From: Desulfatitalea tepidiphila
GTDB taxonomy: Bacteria > Desulfobacterota > Desulfobacteria > Desulfobacterales > Desulfosarcinaceae
Direction of reading: 5' to 3'
Assembly: GCF_001293685.1 (NCBI RefSeq)
Contig: NZ_BCAG01000006.1
Span: forward strand, 310,001 to 374,000
DNA length: 64,000 nucleotides
The translations under genes and the position numbers were made by a program. Positions 26,507-36,074 of this stretch are shown piece after piece. The notes under the pieces are model-generated. The model saw nothing but the letters and a program-made list of their open reading frames with translations. It was not told where the DNA came from and searched no databases. Numbering within the stretch: the first letter of the stretch is position 1; each line of letters begins with the position of its first letter.

Positions 26507-29500
26507 TCAGTTTCTCCGTTTTTCTCGCAACCGTTTGAACCGGCGCCGTCGCCAGCGCCCTTTCCATTGAGCGAGCAATTCATAGTTGGCCGGGGTGATC
26601 AGCAGGGCCAGAAGTGTGGCACTGCACAAGCCGGTGACGAAGGCCGTAGCCATAGGCGCCCAGGAGATCGATTTGGAAGGGATGCCGATGGCCATGGGCA
26701 GCAGGCCCAACAGGGTGGTGACGGTGGTGATCAGCACTGGACGGATGCGGGCGGCGCAAGATTCCAATATGGCCTGCCGCAGCTCTCTGCCCGCACGCAT
26801 GCGCTTGTTCATAAAATCGATGAGCAGGATCGTGTTGTTCACGGCCACGCCCGACAAGCCGATGGTGGCGATGAAGCTGCCGATGGTAAACAGGGTACGG
26901 GTCAAAAAGATGCCGTAGGCCACGCCGATAATGGCAAATGGCACCGCAGTCAGGATCAACAATGGCTGCAGATAGTCCCTGAATTGGGAGGCGAGCACCA
27001 TGTAAATACCCAGCAAGGCCATGCTGAAGGCTATGGCCAGAGAGATGTAGGACTTGGTGGTAGACTCGAACTCACCCCCGAAAGAGACTGCCACCCCCGG
27101 CATTTGTGCGCGCAGCTGCTGGTAATGGGCCTGCACCTTATTCTGGACCAATGCCGGCGAAAGTTTGGATCCCGCTCGGATATCCGCGCTGATGGTGATG
27201 GTGGGTTTGCCCTGGTAGCGCGACCGCACATTGGGTTCCTCCACGATGCGAGCCGTCACCAGGTCCCTCAGATAGATGGGGGCGGCGCTGTCCTCGATGA
27301 CGGGCACCGACAAGATGTCCAAAGGCGATGACAAGCTGGCACTGTCGCTGACCAGGTCATCTGAACGGGCCAGGCGCACCATCAAGTCCACCTCTTCATC
27401 CGCGGCCCTGAACGGCCCGGCCATATGGCCGTTGAGCACCCCGGCGGCGATGGCGGTAATCTGGGCCGCCGAAAGATTATACTGGTAGACCGCTTCCTGG
27501 CGGGGTTCGAACGCCACGGTGCGATGATGCACCGGACGATTGTCTCCCAGATCCACTAGATCGACCAGATCGCCGTCCTGCCGCATCGCGGCCAGCAGGC
27601 GACCGCTCGCCTCAATCGCCGACGCAATGGTTTCGGCCTGGACCCGGACATTGACGGGTTTGCCCGTGGGCGGTCCGTCGCCCTCCTCGAAAATCTGAAC
27701 GGCGGGCCGCGCCGGATCACCGGTGTATGTCTCGGCCACATAGGCATTGATATGTTCGCGCATGTAACTCAGGTGCTGCATGGGATCGTTGGTAGGGTTG
27801 TCCGGGAAATCGCGCACCCGCTTTTCCGGGAGCGTCACCACGATCTGGCCGTAATTGGCACCATAATGGCGGACATAGTCCTGGTCTTCGTAATAGCCGG
27901 TGTAACCGGCCGTGGAATCGGCCTGCTGCGGCCCCAGGGAAATGATGAACCGTGAAAGGTCATGCACGATGGCATCGGTTCGCTCCAGGGCGGTGCCGGC
28001 CGGCGTCTGCAGGGTCACATGGTAGCGGAAATAATTGCCCGGGAAAAATTTCACCTTGATCAGCGGTGCGATGCCGAACATGGAGAGCAGCAGAATCGCC
28101 AGTGCCGACCCGAAAGCCAGATTGATACCGACCAATGCGGCGGCCTTGTGGTCGAGCACCCAGACGACGGCCCGGCGGTAGATGCGCCAGGTGGGTCCGA
28201 ACAGGCCGCTCTGCAGATGGACAAAGGGCGCATCTTCGTCCTCGTGCACCGGCAGGGCCTCGGCATTTTTGGGACCCCAGTCGAAAATATGGATGGGCAG
28301 GATGAACAGCGCTTCGAGCAGGGAGGCGGCCAGGGCGTAGCTGACGGTTTTGGGAATGATGGCGAAGAAATCTCCCGTGCTGCCGGTCATGATCAGCATG
28401 GGCAGGAAAGCCAGGGCTGTGGTCAGGGCCGAACTGATCACCGGCAGCATCACCTCCGAGGCCCCGTCGATGATGGCCTGGCGCCTCGATTTACCCATCT
28501 GCATGTGGCGGAAGGTGTTCTCCACGATGATGACCGCATCGTCCACGAGAATGCCGGTGACCAGCACGAACGAGAAGATGCTGATCGTGTTGATGGTCAC
28601 CCCGCTCAGCTTCATGATGGCAATGGCGCACAAAAAGGAGAAGGGGATGCCGATGGCGGCCAGCATGGCATTGCGAAACCCCAGGGAGAGCCACAGCACG
28701 AGCACGACCAGCGCCATTCCCAGGACAAGGTTGCCTCCCAGAATGCGGATCGAGTCGTTGATCTCAATGGTCGAATCGTTGGTGAACACGACCTGAAGGC
28801 CTTCATCGGCATGTACCTGCCCAAAACGGCGGGAGAGCGCCTTGACCTGTTCGCTGATGGCGACCGCACTGCCCTTCTCTTCCTTGGTCACCACCAGACG
28901 GACGGACGTATGGCCATTGACCGAGGGCACGGTGATCCGGTCCCGATAGTGCAGGCGGGCGCTGGTCACCAGGTCCCTGACGCGGACATAGTTGCCGTCC
29001 CCATCCCGGCGCACGATCACATCGAGCACGTCATCCTGACTGCGCAGACGGATGCCGGCATCGAGCATGTAGGCGGTGTCGCCGGTGCGAAACCGGCCCG
29101 AAGGAATCTTGGTGCTGGCCGATGATACGGCCTGAACCACCTGGCTGAAGGTGACCCCGAATCGGCGCAGGCGTTCCGGGTTGAGGGAGAGATGAAACTC
29201 ATCTTCCGGCTCCCCTTCGATATCCACGTCCCTCACCGACGGCACGCTGATCAAGGTGGCACGGAGCTCCTCGGCATAGCGCTCCAGGCTCTGGGGCGGC
29301 AAATCGCCGCTGAGGTGAACGATGATCACCGGCATCCAGATGTTGGTATCGATCCATATGAAATCAGGCTCATCGACCCCCTGGGGAAGTTCGTCTTTGA
29401 TATTCAGCACCCGGAAGCGCAACTCGTTGTAAAGCTCCTGGTAATCCGTGTCGTCGATGAACTTGACCTGGACCGAGGAAAAATTGCGATAGGAGTTGGA

Positions 29501-29749
29501 CTGGACATACTCCACATCTTCCATGCTCTCCAGGGACTCTTCGATTTCACGGGTAACCAATTGCTCCACATCTTCGGCCGAGGCCCCAAAATATACTGTG
29601 TGAATGAAGACCTTGCCGATATCGACCAGGGGCAGGTTCTCGGTGGGATTGGTGAGCAGGCTGAACACCCCGGCTACAACCAGGATGACGAAAAAGACAT
29701 TGATGAAAACGGTCTGCTTGAGGGTGTATTTGACGACCGTGGGCATCAT
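26507..29749 (-). CDS. RND-family efflux pump, inner-membrane permease
   Basis: A 1080-residue proton-driven permease of the AcrB/HAE-type RND superfamily. Twelve membrane segments are arranged as two halves with large periplasmic loops. The proton-relay region falls near residues 390-420 (GILVDDAVIIVENTFRHM), with paired Asp residues. The second half shows the matching GLSGVAVNNTILLIDF. It ends in a very basic tail. The adaptor gene lies 33 bases upstream on the same strand. No outer-membrane channel gene is in the window. Substrates could be drugs, metals or lipids; the sequence does not tell. Confidence 0.93.
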   Translation of the reverse strand: MMPTVVKYTLKQTVFINVFFVILVVAGVFSLLTNPTENLPLVDIGKVFIHTVYFGASAEDVEQLVTREIEESLESMEDVEYVQSNSYRNFSSVQVKFIDDTDYQELYNELRFRVLNIKDELPQGVDEPDFIWIDTNIWMPVIIVHLSGDLPPQSLERYAEELRATLISVPSVRDVDIEGEPEDEFHLSLNPERLRRFGVTFSQVVQAVSSASTKIPSGRFRTGDTAYMLDAGIRLRSQDDVLDVIVRRDGDGNYVRVRDLVTSARLHYRDRITVPSVNGHTSVRLVVTKEEKGSAVAISEQVKALSRRFGQVHADEGLQVVFTNDSTIEINDSIRILGGNLVLGMALVVLVLWLSLGFRNAMLAAIGIPFSFLCAIAIMKLSGVTINTISIFSFVLVTGILVDDAVIIVENTFRHMQMGKSRRQAIIDGASEVMLPVISSALTTALAFLPMLIMTGSTGDFFAIIPKTVSYALAASLLEALFILPIHIFDWGPKNAEALPVHEDEDAPFVHLQSGLFGPTWRIYRRAVVWVLDHKAAALVGINLAFGSALAILLLSMFGIAPLIKVKFFPGNYFRYHVTLQTPAGTALERTDAIVHDLSRFIISLGPQQADSTAGYTGYYEDQDYVRHYGANYGQIVVTLPEKRVRDFPDNPTNDPMQHLSYMREHINAYVAETYTGDPARPAVQIFEEGDGPPTGKPVNVRVQAETIASAIEASGRLLAAMRQDGDLVDLVDLGDNRPVHHRTVAFEPRQEAVYQYNLSAAQITAIAAGVLNGHMAGPFRAADEEVDLMVRLARSDDLVSDSASLSSPLDILSVPVIEDSAAPIYLRDLVTARIVEEPNVRSRYQGKPTITISADIRAGSKLSPALVQNKVQAHYQQLRAQMPGVAVSFGGEFESTTKSYISLAIAFSMALLGIYMVLASQFRDYLQPLLILTAVPFAIIGVAYGIFLTRTLFTIGSFIATIGLSGVAVNNTILLIDFMNKRMRAGRELRQAILESCAARIRPVLITTVTTLLGLLPMAIGIPSKSISWAPMATAFVTGLCSATLLALLITPANYELLAQWKGRWRRRRFKRLREKRRN

Positions 29750-29782
29750 GGGGATCTGCAGCTTCCTGAAAGGGTTAGATGC

Positions 29783-30811
29783 TTATTTCGCCGGCGGTGA
29801 CGCTCCCTGCCGCAAGGCCATGCCCGGTTTCAAAATCCCGTGGTCGGCGATCAACACGTGATCGGCGGTTTCCCCCATTACGACGACGGGCACTTTGCGG
29901 CCGTCGGCCTGCAGGACCACGAAGGGGTTGTCATACCGTTGAACGACGGCGGACCGTGGCACCATCAACCCTTCGGTCGCGACCTCGAAAGTGAGTTCTG
30001 TCAACAGCCCCCCCATGGCTTCCCCCCGGTAATCCAGCAACGCGAGCTCGACGGCCCATTTGCGGGTACGCTCGTCAAACTCAGGATTGACCCAATTGAT
30101 TCTGGCCTGAGCGGGCTGTCCGGCCACGGTGACGCTCAATCGCTCGGGTTCCCGCAGGGCGTCCAACTCCGGACCGGATACGAACAAGGGCACGACCAGC
30201 CGGGTAAAATCGGCCACCTGGCCCAAAGGGGTCCCGGCGGCGATGATCTCGCCCGGCTCCACCTGCCGGTGCACCACGATCCATCCCTCGGGCGCCGGAA
30301 GCCGGTAACGCCGGCGTCGCTCTTTAAGCTCCTCGAGTTGGACGGATAATGCTTTCAGTTCGACATCGGTGGCTTGCAAGGCCAGGTGTGCCTGGGCGAG
30401 TTCCTCGGCGGCCGCATCCCAGTTGGACTGGGTGGCGACATTGTCCGCATGCAACCGGTCGATGCGACGAAACTCCTTTTCCAGGTAAGCGGCCCGCGAC
30501 GCGTTTCGTTCTCGGGCGACGCGGAGTTTTTCCAGACTCCATTGGGTCTGCTCGATCTGGAAATCGATGAACACCGGGTCCACTTCGAGGAATGGTGCTT
30601 TTCCAATCGCCCCGCCCACATCGTAATGAACATGGAGAACCTTGCCGGAAACTTCCGAGGCAAGGATCTGCGTGGTATTGCTGCGGGTATAACCTGTCAG
30701 GGTGACGTTATTAAGGGCCGGTTGCACTGTCGCACTGTCCGCTGCGAACGCGGCACCGGCAGCCAATATCCATGCGGCGATCCATGCAAAAGATTTCAAG
30801 TTCCCTCGCAC
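29783..30811 (-). CDS. RND efflux periplasmic adaptor (membrane fusion protein)
   Basis: The periplasmic partner linking the downstream permease to an outer-membrane channel. A hydrophobic signal (LKSFAWIAAWILAAGAAFA) is followed by the barrel-sandwich half-motifs, a long helical hairpin (residues about 95-180) and a beta-barrel. The frame extends to 30871, but that start is a TTG; the GTG at 30811 or ATG at 30841 are more plausible. No start has a good ribosome site, so the N-terminus is uncertain. I use 30811. Confidence 0.85.
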   Translation of the reverse strand: MRGNLKSFAWIAAWILAAGAAFAADSATVQPALNNVTLTGYTRSNTTQILASEVSGKVLHVHYDVGGAIGKAPFLEVDPVFIDFQIEQTQWSLEKLRVARERNASRAAYLEKEFRRIDRLHADNVATQSNWDAAAEELAQAHLALQATDVELKALSVQLEELKERRRRYRLPAPEGWIVVHRQVEPGEIIAAGTPLGQVADFTRLVVPLFVSGPELDALREPERLSVTVAGQPAQARINWVNPEFDERTRKWAVELALLDYRGEAMGGLLTELTFEVATEGLMVPRSAVVQRYDNPFVVLQADGRKVPVVVMGETADHVLIADHGILKPGMALRQGASPPAK

Positions 30812-30876
30812 CTCATGAATTGTGTCGAATGCCGAACCCATCGTGGAGGCAATGGATTCGGCAACATCCAAAAGAA

Positions 30877-30909
30877 AACGGCCAAATGAATTGGCATCAT
30901 TTGGCCGTT
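30877..30909. promoter_or_regulatory. Perfect 13-bp stem-loop beside a short ORF
   Basis: AACGGCCAAATGA at 30877-30889 pairs perfectly with TCATTTGGCCGTT at 30897-30909 around a 7-base loop. Read leftward it is followed by TTTTCTTTT, so it can terminate transcripts coming from the right. Read rightward it sits directly in front of the ribosome site of the 36-residue ORF, where it could regulate translation. Confidence 0.65.
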
Positions 30910-30924
30910 AAAGGAGGAGAACAG

Positions 30925-31035
30925 ATGAAAAAACTATTGGTTTGGCAATTTAGGATAATGCAAGCTGCTTGCCATTTGCGTGTCAAAACATCGCCTGTTC
31001 TTCTGTTCGCTATTATTTATCTATTGTTTCAATAG
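30925..31035 (+). CDS. Predicted 36-residue small membrane protein
   Basis: A short frame with an excellent ribosome site (AAAGGAGG, 8 bases before ATG) encodes a basic N-terminus (MKKLLVWQFRIMQ) and a hydrophobic C-terminal segment (PVLLFAIIYLLFQ). That is the layout of a single-pass small membrane protein. Base composition is AT-richer than the neighbours. No family is recognised. The strong ribosome site is the main evidence; it may be the remains of a regulatory leader peptide. Confidence 0.5.
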   Translation: MKKLLVWQFRIMQAACHLRVKTSPVLLFAIIYLLFQ

Positions 31036-31333
31036 GTTATAAAATTTCAAACAGATACTTGCAAACCTTCCATCGGCCATGGCGCCCCACCTGTGTGAGG
31101 TCAGGGTTTAAAATTTTGAACTCAAAAGCGACTTGAAAATTTATAACATGTTATTTTTATTAAATATTGATAAAATTCGACAGCTGTTCATAATCTTGAA
31201 CCCGGGGATCCTCGCATGGGCGTTCCAATACCTTACCTGTTGCTTTTTTTGCCTATTTTCCGTTCAAAGTTATGAACAAAACACCACATATGGGGTTCAA
31301 ACGCGTCGTGTGTCTATCATATTGATTTGATGG
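31036..31333. other. AT-rich non-coding island
   Basis: This stretch is clearly AT-richer than the surrounding DNA. It holds a perfect palindrome ATAACATGTTAT at 31143-31154 and runs such as TTATTTTTATTAAATATTG. No frame in it has a ribosome site. It could be a regulatory region, a horizontally acquired scar, or a site bound by a nucleoid protein. Confidence 0.5.
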
Positions 31334-31717
31334 TCATGCAACCGGGGCCTTGTCAAGCAGTCGTTTGATTTCACGCAGTAACTCGGCATTGGAGAATGGT
31401 TTGGTGATGTAAGCATCGATGCCCAGGTTCAGTCCTTTGGCGACATCCACATCCCTGTTTTTAGCGGTCAGGAAAATAACCTTGATATCGTTCCATTCAG
31501 GATGTTGCCGGATGACCTGAAAAATCTCGTAACCATCCAGATCCGGCAGCATGATATCCAGAATGATCAGGTCAGGCTTTTTTTGTGTGATGGCGTCAAA
31601 GGCATCCTTACCGCTCTGTGCCAAGGCCACATTGAAGTTGTTCTTCTCCAGCAGAAATTTAAGCGGTACCAGAATGCTGATCTCGTCATCGACGATCAAG
31701 ATGGTAGATTGTGTCAT
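31334..31717 (-). CDS. Single-domain CheY-like response regulator
   Basis: A 127-residue receiver-only protein. The acidic pair (VDDE, about residues 9-12), the phospho-acceptor Asp in LIILDIMLPDLDGYEIF (about residue 53) and the Lys in ITKPFSN (about residue 107) are present. There is no output domain, so it must act through protein contacts or as part of a phosphorelay. The start at 31717 (MTQSTILIVDDE) matches receiver domains; the longer frame to 31804 is rejected. The divergent symporter-histidine kinase next door is a candidate partner. Confidence 0.88.
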   Translation of the reverse strand: MTQSTILIVDDEISILVPLKFLLEKNNFNVALAQSGKDAFDAITQKKPDLIILDIMLPDLDGYEIFQVIRQHPEWNDIKVIFLTAKNRDVDVAKGLNLGIDAYITKPFSNAELLREIKRLLDKAPVA

Positions 31718-31782
31718 GGCGCTATATCTTTTCAATCGGCATAAGGAACGATTAAGATACCACGATCCATCGGATTGCCCGA

Positions 31783-31811
31783 TTGACTCTATGACCCAAT
31801 TCAATTAAAGT
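31783..31811 (+). promoter_or_regulatory. Promoter for the symporter-kinase unit
   Basis: TTGACT at 31783-31788 and TAAAGT at 31806-31811 are 17 bases apart. The first gene of the unit starts at 31967, leaving a leader of about 150 bases that contains an AT-rich, partly self-complementary stretch (TTGAAAATAT and ATATTTTTTCAA). Confidence 0.5.
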
Positions 31812-31966
31812 CGACCATATGATTTTGAAAATATCAAAAATCTTTTTTGAAGACAATTCATATTTTTTCAAACCATTCATTCCCTGCCCGATCAACATGT
31901 GCGCCCGCGCCTTCTCATCGGGCTGCGTGAGCGACGCGGTTGCACAAGGGCTGGAAGGCACACCCC

Positions 31967-32173
31967 ATGAAAAGCAGCAGGACCCGCGCCCAACGCTTTA
32001 CCTACCTCTTTATTGTGGGGGTATTGGCATTCAACTATCCACTGCTCTCCCTGTTTGACGTGCCGCGCAGGGTCTTTGGCGTACCGTTGCTCTATGTCTA
32101 TATTTTTGTGGTTTGGGCGCTGTTGATCGTCCTGGTGGGCGTTACGGCAAGGTCCCGTTCCAGCGGGATGTAG
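31967..32173 (+). CDS. Small two-TM membrane protein of the symporter unit
   Basis: A 68-residue protein with two hydrophobic segments (about 14-30 and 38-60). GGAAGG lies 10 bases before the ATG at 31967. It resembles the small DUF3311/DUF485-type subunits often found before sodium/solute symporters. It starts the unit, 43 bases before the symporter-kinase gene, and may aid assembly of that protein. Confidence 0.7.
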   Translation: MKSSRTRAQRFTYLFIVGVLAFNYPLLSLFDVPRRVFGVPLLYVYIFVVWALLIVLVGVTARSRSSGM

Positions 32174-32216
32174 CCATCGGCAGCTTCGTTGGTTCTGCCA
32201 TGTCAACCCAATCCGA

Positions 32217-34958
32217 ATGACCATGCTGGCGACCGAAACCATACTCTTTGTTTCCATATGCTACATCGGCATGCTGTTCGCCATCGCCTACTACGGTGAC
32301 AAACGGGCCGATGCGGGCCGCAGCATCATCAACAGCCCCTATGTCTACGCCCTTTCCATGGCGGTCTATTGCACGGCCTGGACCTTCTACGGCAGTGTCG
32401 GCCGGGCGGTGCATTCCGGCCCCGCCTTTCTCTCCATCTATATTGGACCGACCCTCATGGTCACACTCGGATGGCTGGTGCTGCGCAAGATCATGCGCAT
32501 CAGCCGGGTTCATCGCATCACCTCCATTGCCGATTTCCTGGCATCGCGATATGGCAAAAGCATCCTGCTCGGCGGCGCGGTGACGATCATTGCCGTATTG
32601 GGCATCGTCCCCTACATCTCGTTGCAACTCAAGGCCATTTCCACCAGTTTTCAGGTGATGAGCAGTTTCCCCAGCGGCGATGTAGTAGTTCGGCGGATGC
32701 CCTTTTTCCAGGACACGGCCTTCTACGTCGCCATTTTGCTGGCGGCTTTCGCCGTCCTGTTCGGCACCCGCAAACCCGAAGCCACCGAACGACACGAAGG
32801 CCTGGTGGCGGCCATTGCCCTGGAGTCGATGATCAAACTGATCGCATTTCTGGCAGTGGGCCTCTTTGTCACCTATGGGTTGTTCGACGGTTTTGCCGAT
32901 CTTTTTTCCCAGACCGCAACCCATGACCATCTGGTCGACCTGTTTACCTTCGAACGTCAGGGGGGCGACGCCTACATGGACTGGACGGTCTATGTCGTCC
33001 TGAGCATGTTGGCCATCGTTTTGCTGCCACGCCAATTCCAGATCACGGTCATCGAAAATGTAGAAGAAGATCATTTGCGAAAGGCCATCTGGCTCTTTCC
33101 GCTCTACATGCTGGCCATCAATCTGTTCGTGCTCCCCGTGGCCATGGCCGGCATGCTCCACTTTGCGGGCCAGCCCGTGGATGCCGACATCTTCGTGCTG
33201 AAGCTGCCCCTGGTCAGCCAGCAAAAGGCCCTGACCCTGCTGGTCTTTATCGGCGGCATGTCCGCGGCCACCGGCATGGTGATCGTCGAAACCATCGCGC
33301 TTTCCACCATGATCTGCAATAACCTGGTCATGCCGCTGCTGCTCCATCTGCGATCGCTGAACCTGGCCAGCCGAACCGATCTGAGCACCTGGTTGATCGC
33401 CATCCGCCACGCGGCGATCATTCTGGTGATTTTGCTGGGCTACATCTACTTTCATCTGACCGCAGAGTTTTACACCCTTGTCTCCATCGGCCTGGTGTCG
33501 TTTGCCGCCGTTGCACAATTCGCACCTGCCCTGCTGGGCGGCATCTACTGGAAAGGCGGCACGCAAAAAGGCGCCCTCTGGTCCATGGCCGCCGGCTTCG
33601 TGATCTGGGGCTACACCCTGGTGCTGCCCTCACTGGCGGCCGCCGGGATCATCTCTCATTCCTTTATCGATCAAGGTCCCTGGGGTATTGCCTGGCTCAA
33701 CCCATTTTCATTGTTCGGGCTGAAAGGGTTGGACCGGGTATCGCACGCCGTCGTATGGAGCCTCATGATCAATACCCTTACCTACGTGGGCGTATCGCTG
33801 TTCGACCGGCCTTCGGCCCTGGAACACACCCAGGCCACCATGTTCGTGGATGTGTTCCGTTTTTCCTCGGAAACCGAAGAAACATTAGTCTGGCGAGGCA
33901 CAGCATTGATTCCGGATATCAAATCCTTGCTGGAGCGTTTTCTGGGCAAAGAGCGCACCGAAGAAGCACTGGCCTTGTATGCCCAGACCCGCAACATGGA
34001 TTGGGGCCTCACCCTCAAGGCAGACCCCGGATTTGTCACCCATGCGGAAAAAATATTGGCCGGCGCCATCGGATCTGCCTCGGCGCGCGTCATGGTCTCC
34101 TCGGTGGTCAAGGAGGAGCCGCTGGGCGTCCAGGAAGTCATGGACATCCTGGATGAAACCCGCCAGGTCATCATCTACAGCCGGGAACTGGAAAAAGTGA
34201 CGGCCGGACTGAAAGCGGCCAACGAACGGCTCAAGGAGCTGGACCGGCTCAAGGATGATTTCATCTCCACGGTATCGCATGAGCTAAGAACCCCGTTAAC
34301 CTCTATCCGGTCCATTGCCGAAATCCTGCGGGACTACCCCGAAACCAACCCGATGGAGCAGAAAGAGTTCCTGGAGATCATGATCAACGAGATCCATCGC
34401 CTCTCCCGGCTGATCAACCAGGTACTCGATTTCCAGAAAATCGAATCGGGCAAGCTTCAATGGCAGGCCGCACCCGTGGATCTGATCCAGGTGATTGACG
34501 CGGCCGTGGGCGCCACCCGCCAATTGATCAATGAAAAGCGAATTCGCCTCCATCTGCAATTGCCACCCGCCGTGCCCAGCCTCTCCGGAGATCGGGATCA
34601 ATTGATCCAGGCCATGGTCAACCTGATCTCCAACGCCGTGAAATTCTGCCCGGCGCAGGACGGAACCATCGCCATCCGCCTGACCCACGACCGCCATCAA
34701 CTTCACGTGAGTGTCAAAGACAACGGCATCGGCATCCGTCCCGAAGATCAACACGCGGTCTTTGAACAGTTCCGTCAAATCACCCCATCCACGGATCGCG
34801 GCCGGCCTCAGGGCAGCGGCCTCGGCCTGGCCATCACCAAACGCATCATCGAGTATCACAAAGGGCGCATCTGGGTGGAGAGCAGACTGGGGCAAGGCGC
34901 CACCTTTCATTTTGAACTCCCGGTATTGCCGCCCATCGAGAAACTGCAAACCGGATAG
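32217..34958 (+). CDS. Sodium/solute symporter fused to histidine kinase (CbrA-like)
   Basis: A 913-residue fusion. Residues 1 to about 520 form a solute:sodium symporter with some 13 membrane segments. A linker domain (about 540-640) follows, then HisKA with His688 in STVSHELRTPLTS and a HATPase with NLISNAVKFC, DNGIGI and GSGLGLAITKR. This is the CbrA architecture, in which transport activity or the transporter fold feeds a kinase that often controls carbon use. No dedicated DNA-binding regulator follows; the CheY-like protein on the other strand is the nearest receiver. Confidence 0.93.
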   Translation: MTMLATETILFVSICYIGMLFAIAYYGDKRADAGRSIINSPYVYALSMAVYCTAWTFYGSVGRAVHSGPAFLSIYIGPTLMVTLGWLVLRKIMRISRVHRITSIADFLASRYGKSILLGGAVTIIAVLGIVPYISLQLKAISTSFQVMSSFPSGDVVVRRMPFFQDTAFYVAILLAAFAVLFGTRKPEATERHEGLVAAIALESMIKLIAFLAVGLFVTYGLFDGFADLFSQTATHDHLVDLFTFERQGGDAYMDWTVYVVLSMLAIVLLPRQFQITVIENVEEDHLRKAIWLFPLYMLAINLFVLPVAMAGMLHFAGQPVDADIFVLKLPLVSQQKALTLLVFIGGMSAATGMVIVETIALSTMICNNLVMPLLLHLRSLNLASRTDLSTWLIAIRHAAIILVILLGYIYFHLTAEFYTLVSIGLVSFAAVAQFAPALLGGIYWKGGTQKGALWSMAAGFVIWGYTLVLPSLAAAGIISHSFIDQGPWGIAWLNPFSLFGLKGLDRVSHAVVWSLMINTLTYVGVSLFDRPSALEHTQATMFVDVFRFSSETEETLVWRGTALIPDIKSLLERFLGKERTEEALALYAQTRNMDWGLTLKADPGFVTHAEKILAGAIGSASARVMVSSVVKEEPLGVQEVMDILDETRQVIIYSRELEKVTAGLKAANERLKELDRLKDDFISTVSHELRTPLTSIRSIAEILRDYPETNPMEQKEFLEIMINEIHRLSRLINQVLDFQKIESGKLQWQAAPVDLIQVIDAAVGATRQLINEKRIRLHLQLPPAVPSLSGDRDQLIQAMVNLISNAVKFCPAQDGTIAIRLTHDRHQLHVSVKDNGIGIRPEDQHAVFEQFRQITPSTDRGRPQGSGLGLAITKRIIEYHKGRIWVESRLGQGATFHFELPVLPPIEKLQTG

Positions 34959-34995
34959 ACACCATTCTATTTTATAAAAGAGAAAAGAGTCGACC

Positions 34996-35922
34996 ATGGA
35001 TCGCAAATTATCTTCCCTGCTGCTCGTCATTCTGATTTGCTCGGCCTGTGCCGCCGGGCCTGCGCCGCAGCGTGTTTCCGAACAGACCCGCAACAGCATC
35101 TATTATCTCAATCAGGGAACGGAGTTGTTTGCCAGGGGGTGCTACCTCCGGGCCATGGATTACTTCCTGGATGCCCATCAACTCTTTTCGGCGGCCGATG
35201 ACCGTGCGGGCGTCATCCAGGCCCTCAACAGCATCGGCGACACCTACTTCCGTCTGGATGACATGGAGAGCGCCTTGCGGGTGTATGGGGATGCCATCGA
35301 CCTTTCCCAGGCTGACACCCATCACCCCGGCCTGGCCCGGGCATTGAGCAACCAGGCGGCCGCGTTGATGAATCTGAATCGCGGACGAGAGGCCCGTTTG
35401 GCTTTAGACCGGGCCGCAGACCTGAAAAAAACAAACGGGGAACAGGCGCTTTACCTGAAAACCCTGGCGCTGGGGTGCATTCATGAGGGGCAGCACGATC
35501 GGGCACGGGATTATCTCGAAGCGGCATTGGAGGCATCTGGCTCCGGTGGAGAAGATATTCTCAGCAGCATCTATTTTGCGATGGGTCACCTGTTCATGCA
35601 AAACAATCAACCGGACCAGGCCAGATCGCGATTCGATCAGGCGCTGGCCCTGGATCGAGCAAAGCATGTTCCCCACGATATCGCCCGGGATCTGGAGGCC
35701 ATCGGCATGACCTATGCCGCGGTCGACCAGCACCTCCGGGCAATAGACTTTTTTAAGCGCAGCGCAAAGATCTATGCCCTTTTGAAAGATACGCGACGAG
35801 CGCAAACGGTGGTCTCGCATCTTGAAAAAAGCGCCCGCCTGGCCGATGCCGATGTCGAAACCAGCCTGTTCTGGATTCACACCTGGCTGTCGGACAAAAC
35901 GGGCAGTGCGATTTGCGACTGA
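34996..35922 (+). CDS. TPR-repeat lipoprotein
   Basis: A 308-residue exported protein. A hydrophobic signal ends at LICSACAAG, where the Cys19 context is close to a lipobox although Cys at -3 is unusual. About six TPR-like helix pairs follow, with A-L-x-x-x-G-x-x-Y-patterned repeats from residue 35 to 285. It probably works as a protein-binding scaffold on the periplasmic side. It lies 37 bases after the symporter-kinase gene. The specific partner is unknown. Confidence 0.78.
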   Translation: MDRKLSSLLLVILICSACAAGPAPQRVSEQTRNSIYYLNQGTELFARGCYLRAMDYFLDAHQLFSAADDRAGVIQALNSIGDTYFRLDDMESALRVYGDAIDLSQADTHHPGLARALSNQAAALMNLNRGREARLALDRAADLKKTNGEQALYLKTLALGCIHEGQHDRARDYLEAALEASGSGGEDILSSIYFAMGHLFMQNNQPDQARSRFDQALALDRAKHVPHDIARDLEAIGMTYAAVDQHLRAIDFFKRSAKIYALLKDTRRAQTVVSHLEKSARLADADVETSLFWIHTWLSDKTGSAICD

Positions 35923-36015
35923 CGTTGCGGTTTGTTCCCGCCTAACCATCGGCTATTCTAACTGAATGCTACCCATTAAACCCGGCTGCCTCACCCTTAT
36001 CCAGGTGAACCGCTG

Positions 36016-36058
36016 AAACTGGTCCGGGCTTCCACTTTTACGCCCGGACCAGTTTTTA
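36016..36058. terminator. Bidirectional intrinsic terminator
   Basis: A perfect 14-base-pair stem (AAACTGGTCCGGGC at 36016-36029, GCCCGGACCAGTTT at 36042-36055) with a 12-base loop and T runs on both sides. It lies between the TPR lipoprotein gene and the convergent beta-propeller gene and serves both. Confidence 0.9.
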
Positions 36059-36074
36059 ATTTGATCCCGATGGA

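Noticed and set aside
32142-33566. 474-residue frame antisense to the symporter-kinase
   Set aside because: It overlaps the sense gene fully and looks like a shadow translation.
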